The position numbers and the translations under genes are program-made. The notes under the pieces are model-generated. The model did not search any database and was not told the DNA's origin. It worked only from the letters and a program-made list of their open reading frames with translations. DNA of 64,000 nucleotides from Deltaproteobacteria bacterium. GTDB lineage: Bacteria > Myxococcota > Myxococcia > Myxococcales > 40CM-4-68-19. Positions 1 through 7,790 of the stretch are shown here, in pieces (position 1 is the stretch's first letter; each line of letters opens with the position of its first letter). The DNA is taken from positions 1 to 64,000 of the forward strand of contig VBKI01000061.1 in the NCBI GenBank assembly GCA_005879535.1, in the 5' to 3' direction.

Positions 1-589
1 GAATAACGGAGCGCGGCTCACCACGGTCTCGACGGATTACGTGTTCGACGGGATGAAGGGGAGCTACTCCGAAGATGATGCGCCCAATCCGCGCAGCATT
101 TATGCGCGGACAAAGCACATAGGCGAGGAAGCGGCGTTGATCCTCGCGGATGACGTCGCCGTCTGTCGTACAGCGCTTGTCTACAGCGCACGCCGTGGAG
201 TGAAGTGGACGTTTCCGCTGACGGTCCTCGAGTCGCTTCGCGCTGGTAAGCAGGTGAAGGCATTCACGGACCAGATCGGTTCCCCCACGTTGGCGGACAA
301 TGCGGCCGAGATGGTGATCGGCGTCCACCGCTCCGGCGCGCGCGGGATCTTCCACTGCGCCGGGGCGACGGAGATTTCCCGGGTAGACTTCTGCCGCGCC
401 CTGGCGCGCAAGCTCGGAGCCGACGAGGCGTTGATCGTTCCCGTGCGGCTCGCGGAAATGAAGCTGCCGGCGCCGCGGCCGTTGAAGTGCGGGCTGCGCG
501 TGGACAAGGTCCGAGGTCTTCTCGGGGCGTCGGTACCGCTGCCGCTGGAGGCCGCGATGGACCGCTTCCTCGCGGAGCGCTCGCGATGA
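1..589 (+). CDS. rmlD: dTDP-4-dehydrorhamnose reductase-like protein (5' truncated)
   Basis: The gene enters from outside the window and is open from base 2. It encodes the C-terminal two thirds of an extended SDR of the RmlD/RfbD family, which reduces a dTDP-4-keto-sugar (normally giving dTDP-L-rhamnose) in the cytoplasm. The visible start reads STDYVFDG, the family signature, followed by the catalytic pair in YARTKHIGEE (YxxxK) and a typical NDP-sugar-domain tail. It is the first of a run of overlapping surface-polysaccharide genes: its TGA (587-589) lies in the ATGA that starts the exporter permease. The family call is secure. The exact sugar product is inferred. Confidence 0.8.
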   Translation, partial: NNGARLTTVSTDYVFDGMKGSYSEDDAPNPRSIYARTKHIGEEAALILADDVAVCRTALVYSARRGVKWTFPLTVLESLRAGKQVKAFTDQIGSPTLADNAAEMVIGVHRSGARGIFHCAGATEISRVDFCRALARKLGADEALIVPVRLAEMKLPAPRPLKCGLRVDKVRGLLGASVPLPLEAAMDRFLAERSR

Positions 590-1437
590 CGGAGCTGGCG
601 GACACCGCGCCCGCCGCGGGCACGCTCGGCCATCCTTCGCGCAGGTCGGCGCTAGGGGAGCTCCTGCAGTACCGGCCGCTGGTGGCGATGCTCGTCGTGC
701 GCGAGCTGAAGGTCCGCTACAAGCGCAGCATTTTCGGGCTGCTCTGGACGATGCTGAACCCGCTGCTCCTGATGGTGGTCTACACCGTGGTCTTCGCCAC
801 CATCATGAAGGCGCCGCAGCGGAACTTCGCCATCTTCCTTCTCTCCGGTCTCCTCCCCTGGCTGTTCTTCAGCATCGCGGTCCTGCAGGGACTCCACTCC
901 ATCCTCGTCAACCAGGAGCTGATCCGGAAGGTGCGGGTGCCGCAGGCCGTGTTTCCGCTCGCGGTGGTGGCCTCGAATCTCGTCAATTTCACGCTCTCGC
1001 TGGCGCCGCTTCTCCTTTTGATGGCAGTCCTCCGGCAACCGTTCACGGCGGCATTGTTCTTCCTGCCCGTGGCCACCCTGATCCTGACGGTCTTTACCAG
1101 CGGCGTGACGCTTCTCTTCGCCACCTTCACCGTTTTCTTCCGCGACGTCCGCCACCTCGCGGAGGTGGCGCTGCAGATGCTGATGTATCTGTCGCCGGTC
1201 TTCTACGATCTGCAGATGCTCGGCCAGCACGATGCCTGGTGGTTCCGCGCCTTCCGCCTCTTCCTGAAGATCAACCCGCTCTGGTACCTGCTGCAGCTCG
1301 TGCGCGATCCCGTGTACTACGGGAAGCTGCCGGCGCTGCCCGTCGTCGCCGTCGCGTCGGCGGCGGCGCTGGCGGCGCTGTTCGTCGGGTTCAGCGTCTT
1401 CAACCGGCTCGCCCCGCGGCACATCCACTACCTGTGA
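586..1437 (+). CDS. wzm: ABC-2 type polysaccharide export permease (Wzm-like)
   Basis: This 283-residue integral membrane protein has about six hydrophobic segments. It is the membrane half of an ABC exporter that moves undecaprenyl-linked O-antigen or capsule across the inner membrane. The family hallmark after the cytosolic N terminus is RELKVRYKRSIFGLLW, and NPLWYLLQLVRDPVYYG is typical of the C-terminal part. I placed the start at ATG 586, which overlaps the upstream stop (ATGA); a longer upstream extension in this frame would run antiparallel to conserved rmlD sequence and has no support. Its own stop overlaps the GTG of the ATPase gene, so the two subunits are probably translationally coupled. 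Confidence 0.9.
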   Translation: MTELADTAPAAGTLGHPSRRSALGELLQYRPLVAMLVVRELKVRYKRSIFGLLWTMLNPLLLMVVYTVVFATIMKAPQRNFAIFLLSGLLPWLFFSIAVLQGLHSILVNQELIRKVRVPQAVFPLAVVASNLVNFTLSLAPLLLLMAVLRQPFTAALFFLPVATLILTVFTSGVTLLFATFTVFFRDVRHLAEVALQMLMYLSPVFYDLQMLGQHDAWWFRAFRLFLKINPLWYLLQLVRDPVYYGKLPALPVVAVASAAALAALFVGFSVFNRLAPRHIHYL

Positions 1438-2204
1438 AGAACGGACAGATCCAGATCCGCGACGCCGGAGTCAGCTACCGGCTCTACCGCGAAAAGGTGA
1501 GCACGCTGAAGGAAGCGGTGGTCAATCGCTTCCGGCATCTCCGCTCGGCCGAGACGTTCTGGGCGCTGCGCCGCGTGACGCTCTCCATCGAACCGGGCGA
1601 GTCCATCGCGCTGGTCGGTCACAATGGGAGCGGGAAGAGCACGTTGCTCAAGACCATCGCCGGCGTGCTCATGCCCACCGAGGGCGAGGTCATGGTCCAG
1701 GGCCGCATCAGCCCGATGATCGAGCTCGGGGCGGGCTTCGATCCGGAGCTCTCCGGCCGCGACAACATCTATCTCAACGGCGCGCTCCTCGGTTTCTCCC
1801 GCAAGCAGATGGAGGGAAAGTTCGACCGCATCGTCGCCTTCTCCGAGCTGGCCGACTTCATCGACTTGCCGATCAAGAACTACAGCTCCGGCATGTACGC
1901 GCGGCTCGGCTTCGCCATTGCCCAGGACGTGGAGCCCGACATCCTCATCGTCGACGAGGTGCTGGCGGTCGGCGACGAGCGCTTCCAGGAGAAGTGCAAG
2001 GCGCGCATCCGCGATTTCCGTACGGCGGGCATCACCTTCTGCTTCGTCTCGCACAACTACGAGGCGGCGCGGGAGTTGTGCCCGCGGGCAGCCGTGCTCC
2101 ATCACGGCCGCCTGGCGTTCGACGGACCCATCGATGAAGGGTGGGAGAAATACCGCGAGCTGGAGCGCGGCCCAGGGCCGGGACCGCAGATTGAAATCGG
2201 ATAG
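1434..2204 (+). CDS. wzt: ABC transporter ATP-binding protein for polysaccharide export (Wzt-like, short form)
   Basis: This 256-residue ATPase is the partner of the preceding permease. It has Walker A GHNGSGKST, the ABC signature YSSGMYARLGF, Walker B DILIVDEVLAVGD and the switch histidine in SHN. The signature and the DEVLAVGD string are characteristic of O-antigen and teichoic-acid exporters. GTG 1434 overlaps the permease stop (GTGA). Long Wzt proteins carry a C-terminal carbohydrate-binding domain; this one ends soon after the nucleotide-binding domain, so it probably exports glycans without chain-end recognition. That consequence is inferred from known short and long Wzt types. Confidence 0.9.
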   Translation: MKNGQIQIRDAGVSYRLYREKVSTLKEAVVNRFRHLRSAETFWALRRVTLSIEPGESIALVGHNGSGKSTLLKTIAGVLMPTEGEVMVQGRISPMIELGAGFDPELSGRDNIYLNGALLGFSRKQMEGKFDRIVAFSELADFIDLPIKNYSSGMYARLGFAIAQDVEPDILIVDEVLAVGDERFQEKCKARIRDFRTAGITFCFVSHNYEAARELCPRAAVLHHGRLAFDGPIDEGWEKYRELERGPGPGPQIEIG

Positions 2205-2258
2205 ATGACAGCGCGATGACAGTGGCGCGTTATCCGATCATGCAATCCCGGAGGGATA

Positions 2259-3026
2259 TTGGTCTACGCTTTCTTCGTCTCACACTGGCTGCTCAGCGTC
2301 CTCTTCCAGAGCCTTTTCCAGCATCGCTTCGCGGCCCACCGCATGTACGACATGCCGAAGCGCACCGAGCGGGTGATGCACTTCCTCGCCTTTCTCGTGC
2401 AGGGCAGCTCGTACCTGAACCCGCGCGCCTACGCGATCCTGCATCGCGAGCATCATGCGTTCAGCGACACCGACCACGATCCACACACCCCGTGGCTGCA
2501 CTCGAACGCGTTGTCGATGATGTGGAAGACGAAGAAGCGCTACTCCGATTACGCCCATGGCCGGGCGCAACCAGAGCCGCGGTTCGACGGTGGGTTCCCG
2601 GATTGGCCATGGCTCGAGGAGTTCGCCGATGCGTGGCCGACCCGGCTCGCCTTCGGGATGTTCTATTCCGTCTTCTATCTCTCGTTCGCCACGCACTGGT
2701 GGCAGCTCGCATTCATGCTGCCGTTCCATTTCGTGATGGGTCCGGTCCACGGGGCCATCGTCAACTGGGCGGGTCACAAGTACGGCTACCAGAACTTCGA
2801 CAACGGCGACAAAAGCCGCAACACGCTGCCCTTCGACTTCCTCACCATGGGCGAGCTGTTCCAGAACAACCACCACAAGTGGGTTGCGAGCCCCGACTTC
2901 GCGGCGCGCTGGTTCGAGGTGGACCCCGGTTGGCAGGTGCTCAGGCTGCTCGCCCTCGCCCGGGTGGTGACCATCCGCACGCCGCAGCGGGCCGTGTTCC
3001 CGGAGCCGTTGCCCAAGGCCGCGTGA
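2259..3026 (+). CDS. membrane fatty acid desaturase-like protein
   Basis: This 255-residue membrane protein has the three histidine boxes of the acyl-CoA/acyl-lipid desaturase family: HRFAAHR near residue 22, HREHHAFSDTDHDPH near residue 65 and QNNHHKW near residue 205, with hydrophobic stretches between. The boxes bind a di-iron centre used to oxidise an acyl chain. The start is TTG 2259 behind GGAGGG (2250-2255); the first later ATG would cut off the first histidine box. It lies between the exporter genes and the DprE1-like gene, so the substrate may be the lipid part of a glycoconjugate or a polyprenyl carrier. The substrate cannot be read from the sequence. Confidence 0.75.
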   Translation: MVYAFFVSHWLLSVLFQSLFQHRFAAHRMYDMPKRTERVMHFLAFLVQGSSYLNPRAYAILHREHHAFSDTDHDPHTPWLHSNALSMMWKTKKRYSDYAHGRAQPEPRFDGGFPDWPWLEEFADAWPTRLAFGMFYSVFYLSFATHWWQLAFMLPFHFVMGPVHGAIVNWAGHKYGYQNFDNGDKSRNTLPFDFLTMGELFQNNHHKWVASPDFAARWFEVDPGWQVLRLLALARVVTIRTPQRAVFPEPLPKAA

Positions 3027-3039
3027 TAAGAACCGCGGC

Positions 3040-4284
3040 GTGACCGAGTCGTGGGGCCGCTACCCGCAGGCCAGGCACGCCGCTGAAGTCCGCCTGAACT
3101 GGCGCGCAGGCCTCACGCTGCCGGTGGTCGGCCCCATGCTCCCGTATGGCCAGGGCCGCAGTTACGGCGACTCCTGCCTGAACGACGGTGGCAAGCTGCT
3201 GCGGACCGCCGGGCTCGACCGGTTCATCTCCTTCGACGCCGAGTCGGGCAGCTTGCGCTGCGAAGCGGGGGTGACGCTCGGCGAGATCCTCCGCCTGCTC
3301 GTGCCGCGCGGCTTCTTTGTTCCGGTCGTTCCGGGGACCAAGCACGTGTCCGTCGGCGGGGCGATCGCGAACGACATCCACGGGAAGAACCACCACCGGG
3401 CCGGCTCCTTCGGGGCGCACGTGCGCAAGCTCGAGCTGCTTCGCTCCGACGGCGAAGCGCAGGAGCTCGGACCCGACGACCAATTGTTCCAGGCGACCGT
3501 GGGCGGGCTCGGGCTCACTGGGCTCATCACCTGGGCCGAGATCGCGCTGCGGCGGATTCCGGTCGCCGCCGTCCGGATGGAGGCGATCCCGTTCGCCGGG
3601 ATGGACGAGTTTCTCTCTCTCTCTGAGGAGAGCGACGCTGAATTCGAGTACACGGTGGCGTGGGTGGACGTCCTCTCCCGCTCGCAACGCGGAGTCTTCT
3701 TCCGCGGCGACCACGCGGCGGGAGCGATCCATGCCCCCCGCGGACAGGCTGCGGTTCCTCTGGACGTGCCCGCGGTCAATGCCCTGACGGTGCGCGTCTT
3801 CAACGCCGCGTACTACGCCGCCCAGAAGCTGGCGGGACGATCGCGGCTGCAGCACTGGGATCCGTTCTTCTTTCCCCTCGACGGCGTCGCCCACTGGAAC
3901 CGGCTCTATGGACGCCGCGGCCTGCTGCAGTTTCAGTGCGTCGTCCCCACGCCGGAAGCGCTGCGGGCGCTGCTGAGCGAAGCGCCTCCCTCGCCGCTGA
4001 CGGTGCTCAAGCGGTTCGGTCCGGCGCGCTCGCCTGGAATGCTCTCCTTTCCGCGCCCCGGGTTCACGTTCGCGCTCGACCTGCCCAATCGGGGCGAGGA
4101 GACGTTCGCGCAGCTTGCCCGGCTGGAAGCGCTGGCGATGGAGGCCGGGGGCGCGATCTATCCGGCGAAGGACGCGCGCATGTCCGCGGAGACGTTCGCG
4201 CGGTCGTTTCCGCGGCTGGGGGAGTTCTCGGCCCACCTCGACCCCGCGTTCTCGTCGTCGTTCTGGCGGCGGGTGCATCGGTGA
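3040..4284 (+). CDS. dprE1: FAD-dependent oxidase, decaprenylphosphoryl-ribose 2'-oxidase family (DprE1-like)
   Basis: This 414-residue flavoprotein has an N-terminal PCMH-type FAD-binding domain (YGQGRSYGDSCLN near residue 30; GGAIANDIHGKNHH near residue 107) and ends with the motif YPAKDARMSAETFARSFPRL. This set is typical of DprE1, which oxidises the 2'-OH of polyprenylphosphoryl-ribose as the first half of the epimerisation to the arabinose donor. The start is GTG 3040. The stop overlaps the GTG of a DprE2-like reductase and a UbiA-type phosphoribosyltransferase follows, so all three pathway enzymes are adjacent. This context makes the DprE1 role much more likely than a generic D-lactone oxidase. 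Confidence 0.85.
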   Translation: MTESWGRYPQARHAAEVRLNWRAGLTLPVVGPMLPYGQGRSYGDSCLNDGGKLLRTAGLDRFISFDAESGSLRCEAGVTLGEILRLLVPRGFFVPVVPGTKHVSVGGAIANDIHGKNHHRAGSFGAHVRKLELLRSDGEAQELGPDDQLFQATVGGLGLTGLITWAEIALRRIPVAAVRMEAIPFAGMDEFLSLSEESDAEFEYTVAWVDVLSRSQRGVFFRGDHAAGAIHAPRGQAAVPLDVPAVNALTVRVFNAAYYAAQKLAGRSRLQHWDPFFFPLDGVAHWNRLYGRRGLLQFQCVVPTPEALRALLSEAPPSPLTVLKRFGPARSPGMLSFPRPGFTFALDLPNRGEETFAQLARLEALAMEAGGAIYPAKDARMSAETFARSFPRLGEFSAHLDPAFSSSFWRRVHR

Positions 4285-4991
4285 GGATCGTCGTGCTCGG
4301 CGCCACGTCCGCCATCGCCCAGGCGGCGGCGCGGATCTGGGCGGAGCGGGGCGAGGAGCTCTTGCTGGTGGGCCGCGATCCGCAAAAGCTCGAGGCGGTC
4401 GCCGCCGACCTGCGGACGCGCGGCGGCACCGTCGAAACGGTGGTTCACGATCTCGATCGCGACCAGGCCGGCCTCGTCGGACGCGTGGGCGCGCCGGACG
4501 TGGTGCTGCTGGCGCAGGGAGTATTCGGGGACGCGAGCCGGCGCGACCGCGATCCCGAGTATGCCGAGTCGATTCTCCGCACGAACCTGATCTCTCCGGT
4601 GCGGCTGCTGACGCTGCTCGCGCCGGCTCTTCCCCCGGGATCGTGCATCGCCGCGCTCTCGTCCGTCGCGGGCGATCGCGGCCGCGCCAGGGTCGGCGTC
4701 TACGGGGCCTCCAAGGCGGGGCTCGACTCGTTCCTCTCCGCGCTGCGCCAGCGGCTGCAGGGCTCCGGCGTTCGGGTGCTGGCGCTGAAGCCCGGATTCG
4801 TCGACACACCGATGACTGCGTCGCTGCCGAAGACGCCGCTCTTCGCCAGCGCGGCGCAGGTCGGGCGCGGGATCGTGCGCGCCGTGGATATGGGCCGCGA
4901 CGCGGTCGTTTACTTGCCGTGGTGGTGGCGGCTGATCATGCTGGCGGTCAAGGCGCTGCCGGAGGGCGTCTTCAAGCGCCTGAAGTTCTGA
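4281..4991 (+). CDS. dprE2: short-chain reductase, decaprenylphosphoryl-2-keto-pentose reductase family (DprE2-like)
   Basis: This 236-residue SDR has the atypical cofactor motif GATSAIAQ at its N terminus (in place of the usual TGxxxGIG) and the catalytic YGASK. Both are characteristic of DprE2, which reduces the 2'-keto intermediate made by DprE1 to polyprenylphosphoryl-arabinose. The start is GTG 4281, overlapping the stop of the oxidase (GTGA), so the two enzymes are translationally coupled. Hydrophobic residues near the C terminus (YLPWWWRLIMLAV) suggest membrane association, which suits a lipid-linked substrate. Assignment rests on motif plus context. Confidence 0.85.
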   Translation: MRIVVLGATSAIAQAAARIWAERGEELLLVGRDPQKLEAVAADLRTRGGTVETVVHDLDRDQAGLVGRVGAPDVVLLAQGVFGDASRRDRDPEYAESILRTNLISPVRLLTLLAPALPPGSCIAALSSVAGDRGRARVGVYGASKAGLDSFLSALRQRLQGSGVRVLALKPGFVDTPMTASLPKTPLFASAAQVGRGIVRAVDMGRDAVVYLPWWWRLIMLAVKALPEGVFKRLKF

Positions 4992-4995
4992 CCGT

Positions 4996-5901
4996 ATGAC
5001 CCATGCCCGGTCTCCAGCGCTGAGGGGGTCCGAGTCGCTGCCGCTGCTCGAGGCGATGCGCCCGCGCCAGTGGAGCAAGAACGTCTTCGTCCTGGCGGGG
5101 ATCGTCTTCGCCGGTCGGCTCTTCGAAGGCCGCGCCGAGCTGCGCGTGCTGGCGTGCTTCGCGCTCTTCTGCGCCGCCTCCAGCGCAGTGTACCTGGCGA
5201 ACGACGTCGCCGACCGCGCCAGCGACGTCCACCATCCGCTCAAGCGCCAGCGGCCGGTCGCGTCGGGGCGCCTGCGGCCGGGGGCGGCCATCGCCGCATG
5301 CGCCGTCCTGACGGCGGCGGCGCTGGCGGCGGCAGCGCTGCTCAACGGAGCGACCCTCGGCATCACCGCCGGCTATCTCGCGAGCACGTTTGCCTACAGC
5401 TTCGGGCTCAAGCGGGTGTTCCTGCTCGACGTGATGATCGTGGCGGCAGGCTTCGTGCTCCGCGCGGCGGCGGGAGCAGCCTGCATCGATGCCGAAATCT
5501 CGCCCTGGCTGCTGGTCTGCTCGTTCCTGCTGGCGCTGTTCCTCGCCCTCGGCAAGCGGCGCGCGGAGCTGGTGCTTCTCGGAGAGGACGCGACCAACCA
5601 TCGGGCGGCGCTCGGAAGCTACAGCCTGCCGCTGGTCGACAGCTGGCTGACGGCTTTGGCGGGCGCGGCCATCGTCTCCTACGCGCTCTATACGCAGTCG
5701 CCGCGCACCGTCGAGCACTTCGGCACGACCAATCTTCTCTACACCGTGCCGTTCGTCATCTACGCGCTCTTCCGCTATCAGCATCACGTCGTGCGCCAGG
5801 ACGCCGGCGGCGATCCGGGCAGCCTGCTGGTCCAGGACGCCGGCCTCTGGCTGTCGCTCCTGGGCTGGGCGATCACCGCAGCCGCGGTCATCTATCGCTG
5901 A
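4996..5901 (+). CDS. UbiA-family decaprenyl-phosphate phosphoribosyltransferase-like protein
   Basis: This 301-residue polytopic membrane protein of the UbiA superfamily carries NDVADRASDVHHPLK, the aspartate motif that binds Mg-diphosphate, together with MRPRQWSKNVFV at the N terminus. Both are typical of 5-phosphoribosyl-1-diphosphate:polyprenyl-phosphate transferase (the mycobacterial Rv3806c type). It would make the polyprenylphosphoryl-phosphoribose used by the two upstream enzymes; the separate phosphatase step is not encoded in view. It starts at ATG 4996, four bases after the reductase stop. Its 3' end overlaps by 14 bases the 3' end of a convergent glycosyltransferase gene. Confidence 0.85.
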   Translation: MTHARSPALRGSESLPLLEAMRPRQWSKNVFVLAGIVFAGRLFEGRAELRVLACFALFCAASSAVYLANDVADRASDVHHPLKRQRPVASGRLRPGAAIAACAVLTAAALAAAALLNGATLGITAGYLASTFAYSFGLKRVFLLDVMIVAAGFVLRAAAGAACIDAEISPWLLVCSFLLALFLALGKRRAELVLLGEDATNHRAALGSYSLPLVDSWLTALAGAAIVSYALYTQSPRTVEHFGTTNLLYTVPFVIYALFRYQHHVVRQDAGGDPGSLLVQDAGLWLSLLGWAITAAAVIYR

Positions 5902-6778
5902 GCGCGCGCAGCGCCGCGCAGCCGCCCGCCGCCGCCGCCCGCACCTCGGCCCAGGCGAGCGCCGGGCGCAGCCGCAGCAGCTCGAGGGGCGCCTTCACGG
6001 CTGCGCGGTAGGCCACGGTCAGCACGACCAGTGGCGCCGCCTTCACCAGCGGTTCGTGGCGCGCGAGCGTCCGCAGATGGCCGACGCCCAGCAGGTATCG
6101 CTGCGCGGGCGAATCGGCGCCGAAGGTCGCTCCGAAGCGGTGGCGCGCGGTTGCGGCGCGCACGTAGAAGGATCGGTAGCCGGCGCTGGCGGCGCGCAGT
6201 GAGAGGTCCACGTCCTCGTAGTAGGCGAAGTACGCGGGGTCGAAGAGGCCGATCTCGCGGAGCATCGACGCCCGCAAGAGCGCGGCGCCGCCGCTGACGC
6301 CTTCGACCTCGCCGTCGGTGCGGGAGAGCTCGGCGAGCGGGACGCGGAAGTCGCGGTCCCGTGCGCGGCCGAACCCATCGAGGATCAAGCCGGTGGAGTT
6401 GACCACCTCCTCACCGCGAAAGAGCAGGGTGCCGGTGAGCAGCCCGACTTCGGGGTGCGCGCGCGCCCCGTCGAGCAGGATGCGGAGCCAGTCCGGCGCA
6501 AGCTCCACGTCGTTGTTGATCAGGGCGACGAAGTCGGCGCCGGCGTCGAGGGCCCGGCGCATCGCCTCGTTGTTGCCCCGGCTGTACCCCATGTTTTCCG
6601 GGAGACGGAGATGCTCGACGTCGGGAAAATCGCACGCCAGCAGCGCGGCGGTCCCGTCGGTGGAGGCGTTGTCCACCACCACGATGTGCAGGGGGACGCG
6701 GGCATCCTGGCGGCGAAGCGCGCGGAGGCATTCGGGGAGCAGATGCGCGCCGTTCCAGGTGAGCACGACGGCGTGCAC
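5888..6778 (-). CDS. family 2 glycosyltransferase (rhamnosyltransferase/WbbL type)
   Basis: This is a GT-A fold glycosyltransferase. The N-terminal motif VVLTWNG is followed by VVVDNASTDGT and LPENMGYSRGNNEAM, then INNDVELAPDWL with the nucleotide-sugar-binding acidic motif, and a YYEDVDLSLRA segment, as in WbbL-like rhamnosyl- and galactofuranosyltransferases. I prefer GTG 6778, nine bases after a GGAG, because it leaves room for the divergent glycosyltransferase start at 6813. An in-frame ATG at 6859 would overlap that gene and add 27 residues of low similarity to the fold. It is the only minus-strand gene in the polysaccharide locus. The sugar donor is unknown. Confidence 0.85.
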   Translation of the reverse strand: MHAVVLTWNGAHLLPECLRALRRQDARVPLHIVVVDNASTDGTAALLACDFPDVEHLRLPENMGYSRGNNEAMRRALDAGADFVALINNDVELAPDWLRILLDGARAHPEVGLLTGTLLFRGEEVVNSTGLILDGFGRARDRDFRVPLAELSRTDGEVEGVSGGAALLRASMLREIGLFDPAYFAYYEDVDLSLRAASAGYRSFYVRAATARHRFGATFGADSPAQRYLLGVGHLRTLARHEPLVKAAPLVVLTVAYRAAVKAPLELLRLRPALAWAEVRAAAAGGCAALRALSDR

Positions 6779-6812
6779 CCGCGGGCTCTCCGATGCTACA
6801 TCCTCGGGTCCC

Positions 6813-7790
6813 TTGCTCGACGTGGGAATCAACGCCGCTCCTCTCGCCGCCGCGCGCACCGGGGTGGGGCGCTACATCGCCGGGCTGCTCGACGCGCTCG
6901 CAGCCGCGAAATCCGACAACTTGCGCGCGCGCCCGCTCTTTCTTCCCGGCGCGCCCGCCCGGCGGATGCGCACGTTCATCAAACGTCTTCCCTTCGCCTA
7001 CTCCCTGGCGGAGGCCGGCCGCGCCGCCGTCCTCTGGCGCGAGCGGCCCAGCGTGTACCACGAGACCAACCACGCCGCTCCTCCATTTCGCGGTCCGGTG
7101 GTGGTGACCGTGCACGACCTGTCGACGCTTCTCCACCCCGGCACGCAGGAGAGCGCGCGGGCGCGGCACTTCGCCCGGAAGCTCCGATCGCTGAGGGCAC
7201 TTGCGCAACGCGTGATCGTGCCGACGGAAGCAATCGCGCGCGAGGTTGTCGAGCACCTGGGCGTGGGTCCGGATCGCGTGCGGGTCATCCACCATGGCGT
7301 CGATGCTCGGTTCACCCCCGCCGACGTGCCGCGGGAGCGGTTCGTGCTGTTCGCGGGCGATGCCGGGCCGCGCAAGGGACTCGCCACGCTGCGGGCGGCG
7401 CTGCCGGAGGGAGTCGAGCTCAGGATCGCCGGCCCGGGACATGGGTACGTGACGGACGACGAGCTGGTGGGGCTCTACCGCAGGGCGGCGCTGCTCGTGC
7501 TGCCTTCGCTGTACGAGGGGTTCGGGTTTCCCCTGATCGAAGCGATGGCCTGCGGGACGCCGTGCATCGCGAGCGACGATCCGGCCTTGGTCGAAGTTTC
7601 GGGTGGCGCTGCGTTGCACTTCCCGCGGATCGACGCGGGCGCGTTGCGGGTACTGCTGCGGCGGGTGCTCGAGGGAAACGGGACGCTGCGGGCGGAGCTG
7701 TCGGGGAAAGGCCTGGTGCGGGCGCGAAACTTCCGCTGGGATCGGTCCGCGGCGCTGCACGTCGAGGTCTATCGGGAGGCGGCGAGGTGA
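6813..7790 (+). CDS. family 4 glycosyltransferase
   Basis: This GT-B fold glycosyltransferase of about 325 residues begins LDVGINAAPLAAARTGVGRY, the standard N terminus of GT4 mannosyltransferase-like enzymes. It carries EGFGFPLIEAMACGTP, the C-terminal donor-binding EX7E motif, near residue 230. I chose TTG 6813; GTG 6822 is an equally possible start three codons later. It is transcribed divergently from the family 2 enzyme and its stop overlaps the GTG of a second GT4 gene. It probably adds one residue of the polysaccharide exported by the Wzm/Wzt system or started by the phosphotransferase at 12.1 kb. Confidence 0.88.
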   Translation: MLDVGINAAPLAAARTGVGRYIAGLLDALAAAKSDNLRARPLFLPGAPARRMRTFIKRLPFAYSLAEAGRAAVLWRERPSVYHETNHAAPPFRGPVVVTVHDLSTLLHPGTQESARARHFARKLRSLRALAQRVIVPTEAIAREVVEHLGVGPDRVRVIHHGVDARFTPADVPRERFVLFAGDAGPRKGLATLRAALPEGVELRIAGPGHGYVTDDELVGLYRRAALLVLPSLYEGFGFPLIEAMACGTPCIASDDPALVEVSGGAALHFPRIDAGALRVLLRRVLEGNGTLRAELSGKGLVRARNFRWDRSAALHVEVYREAAR

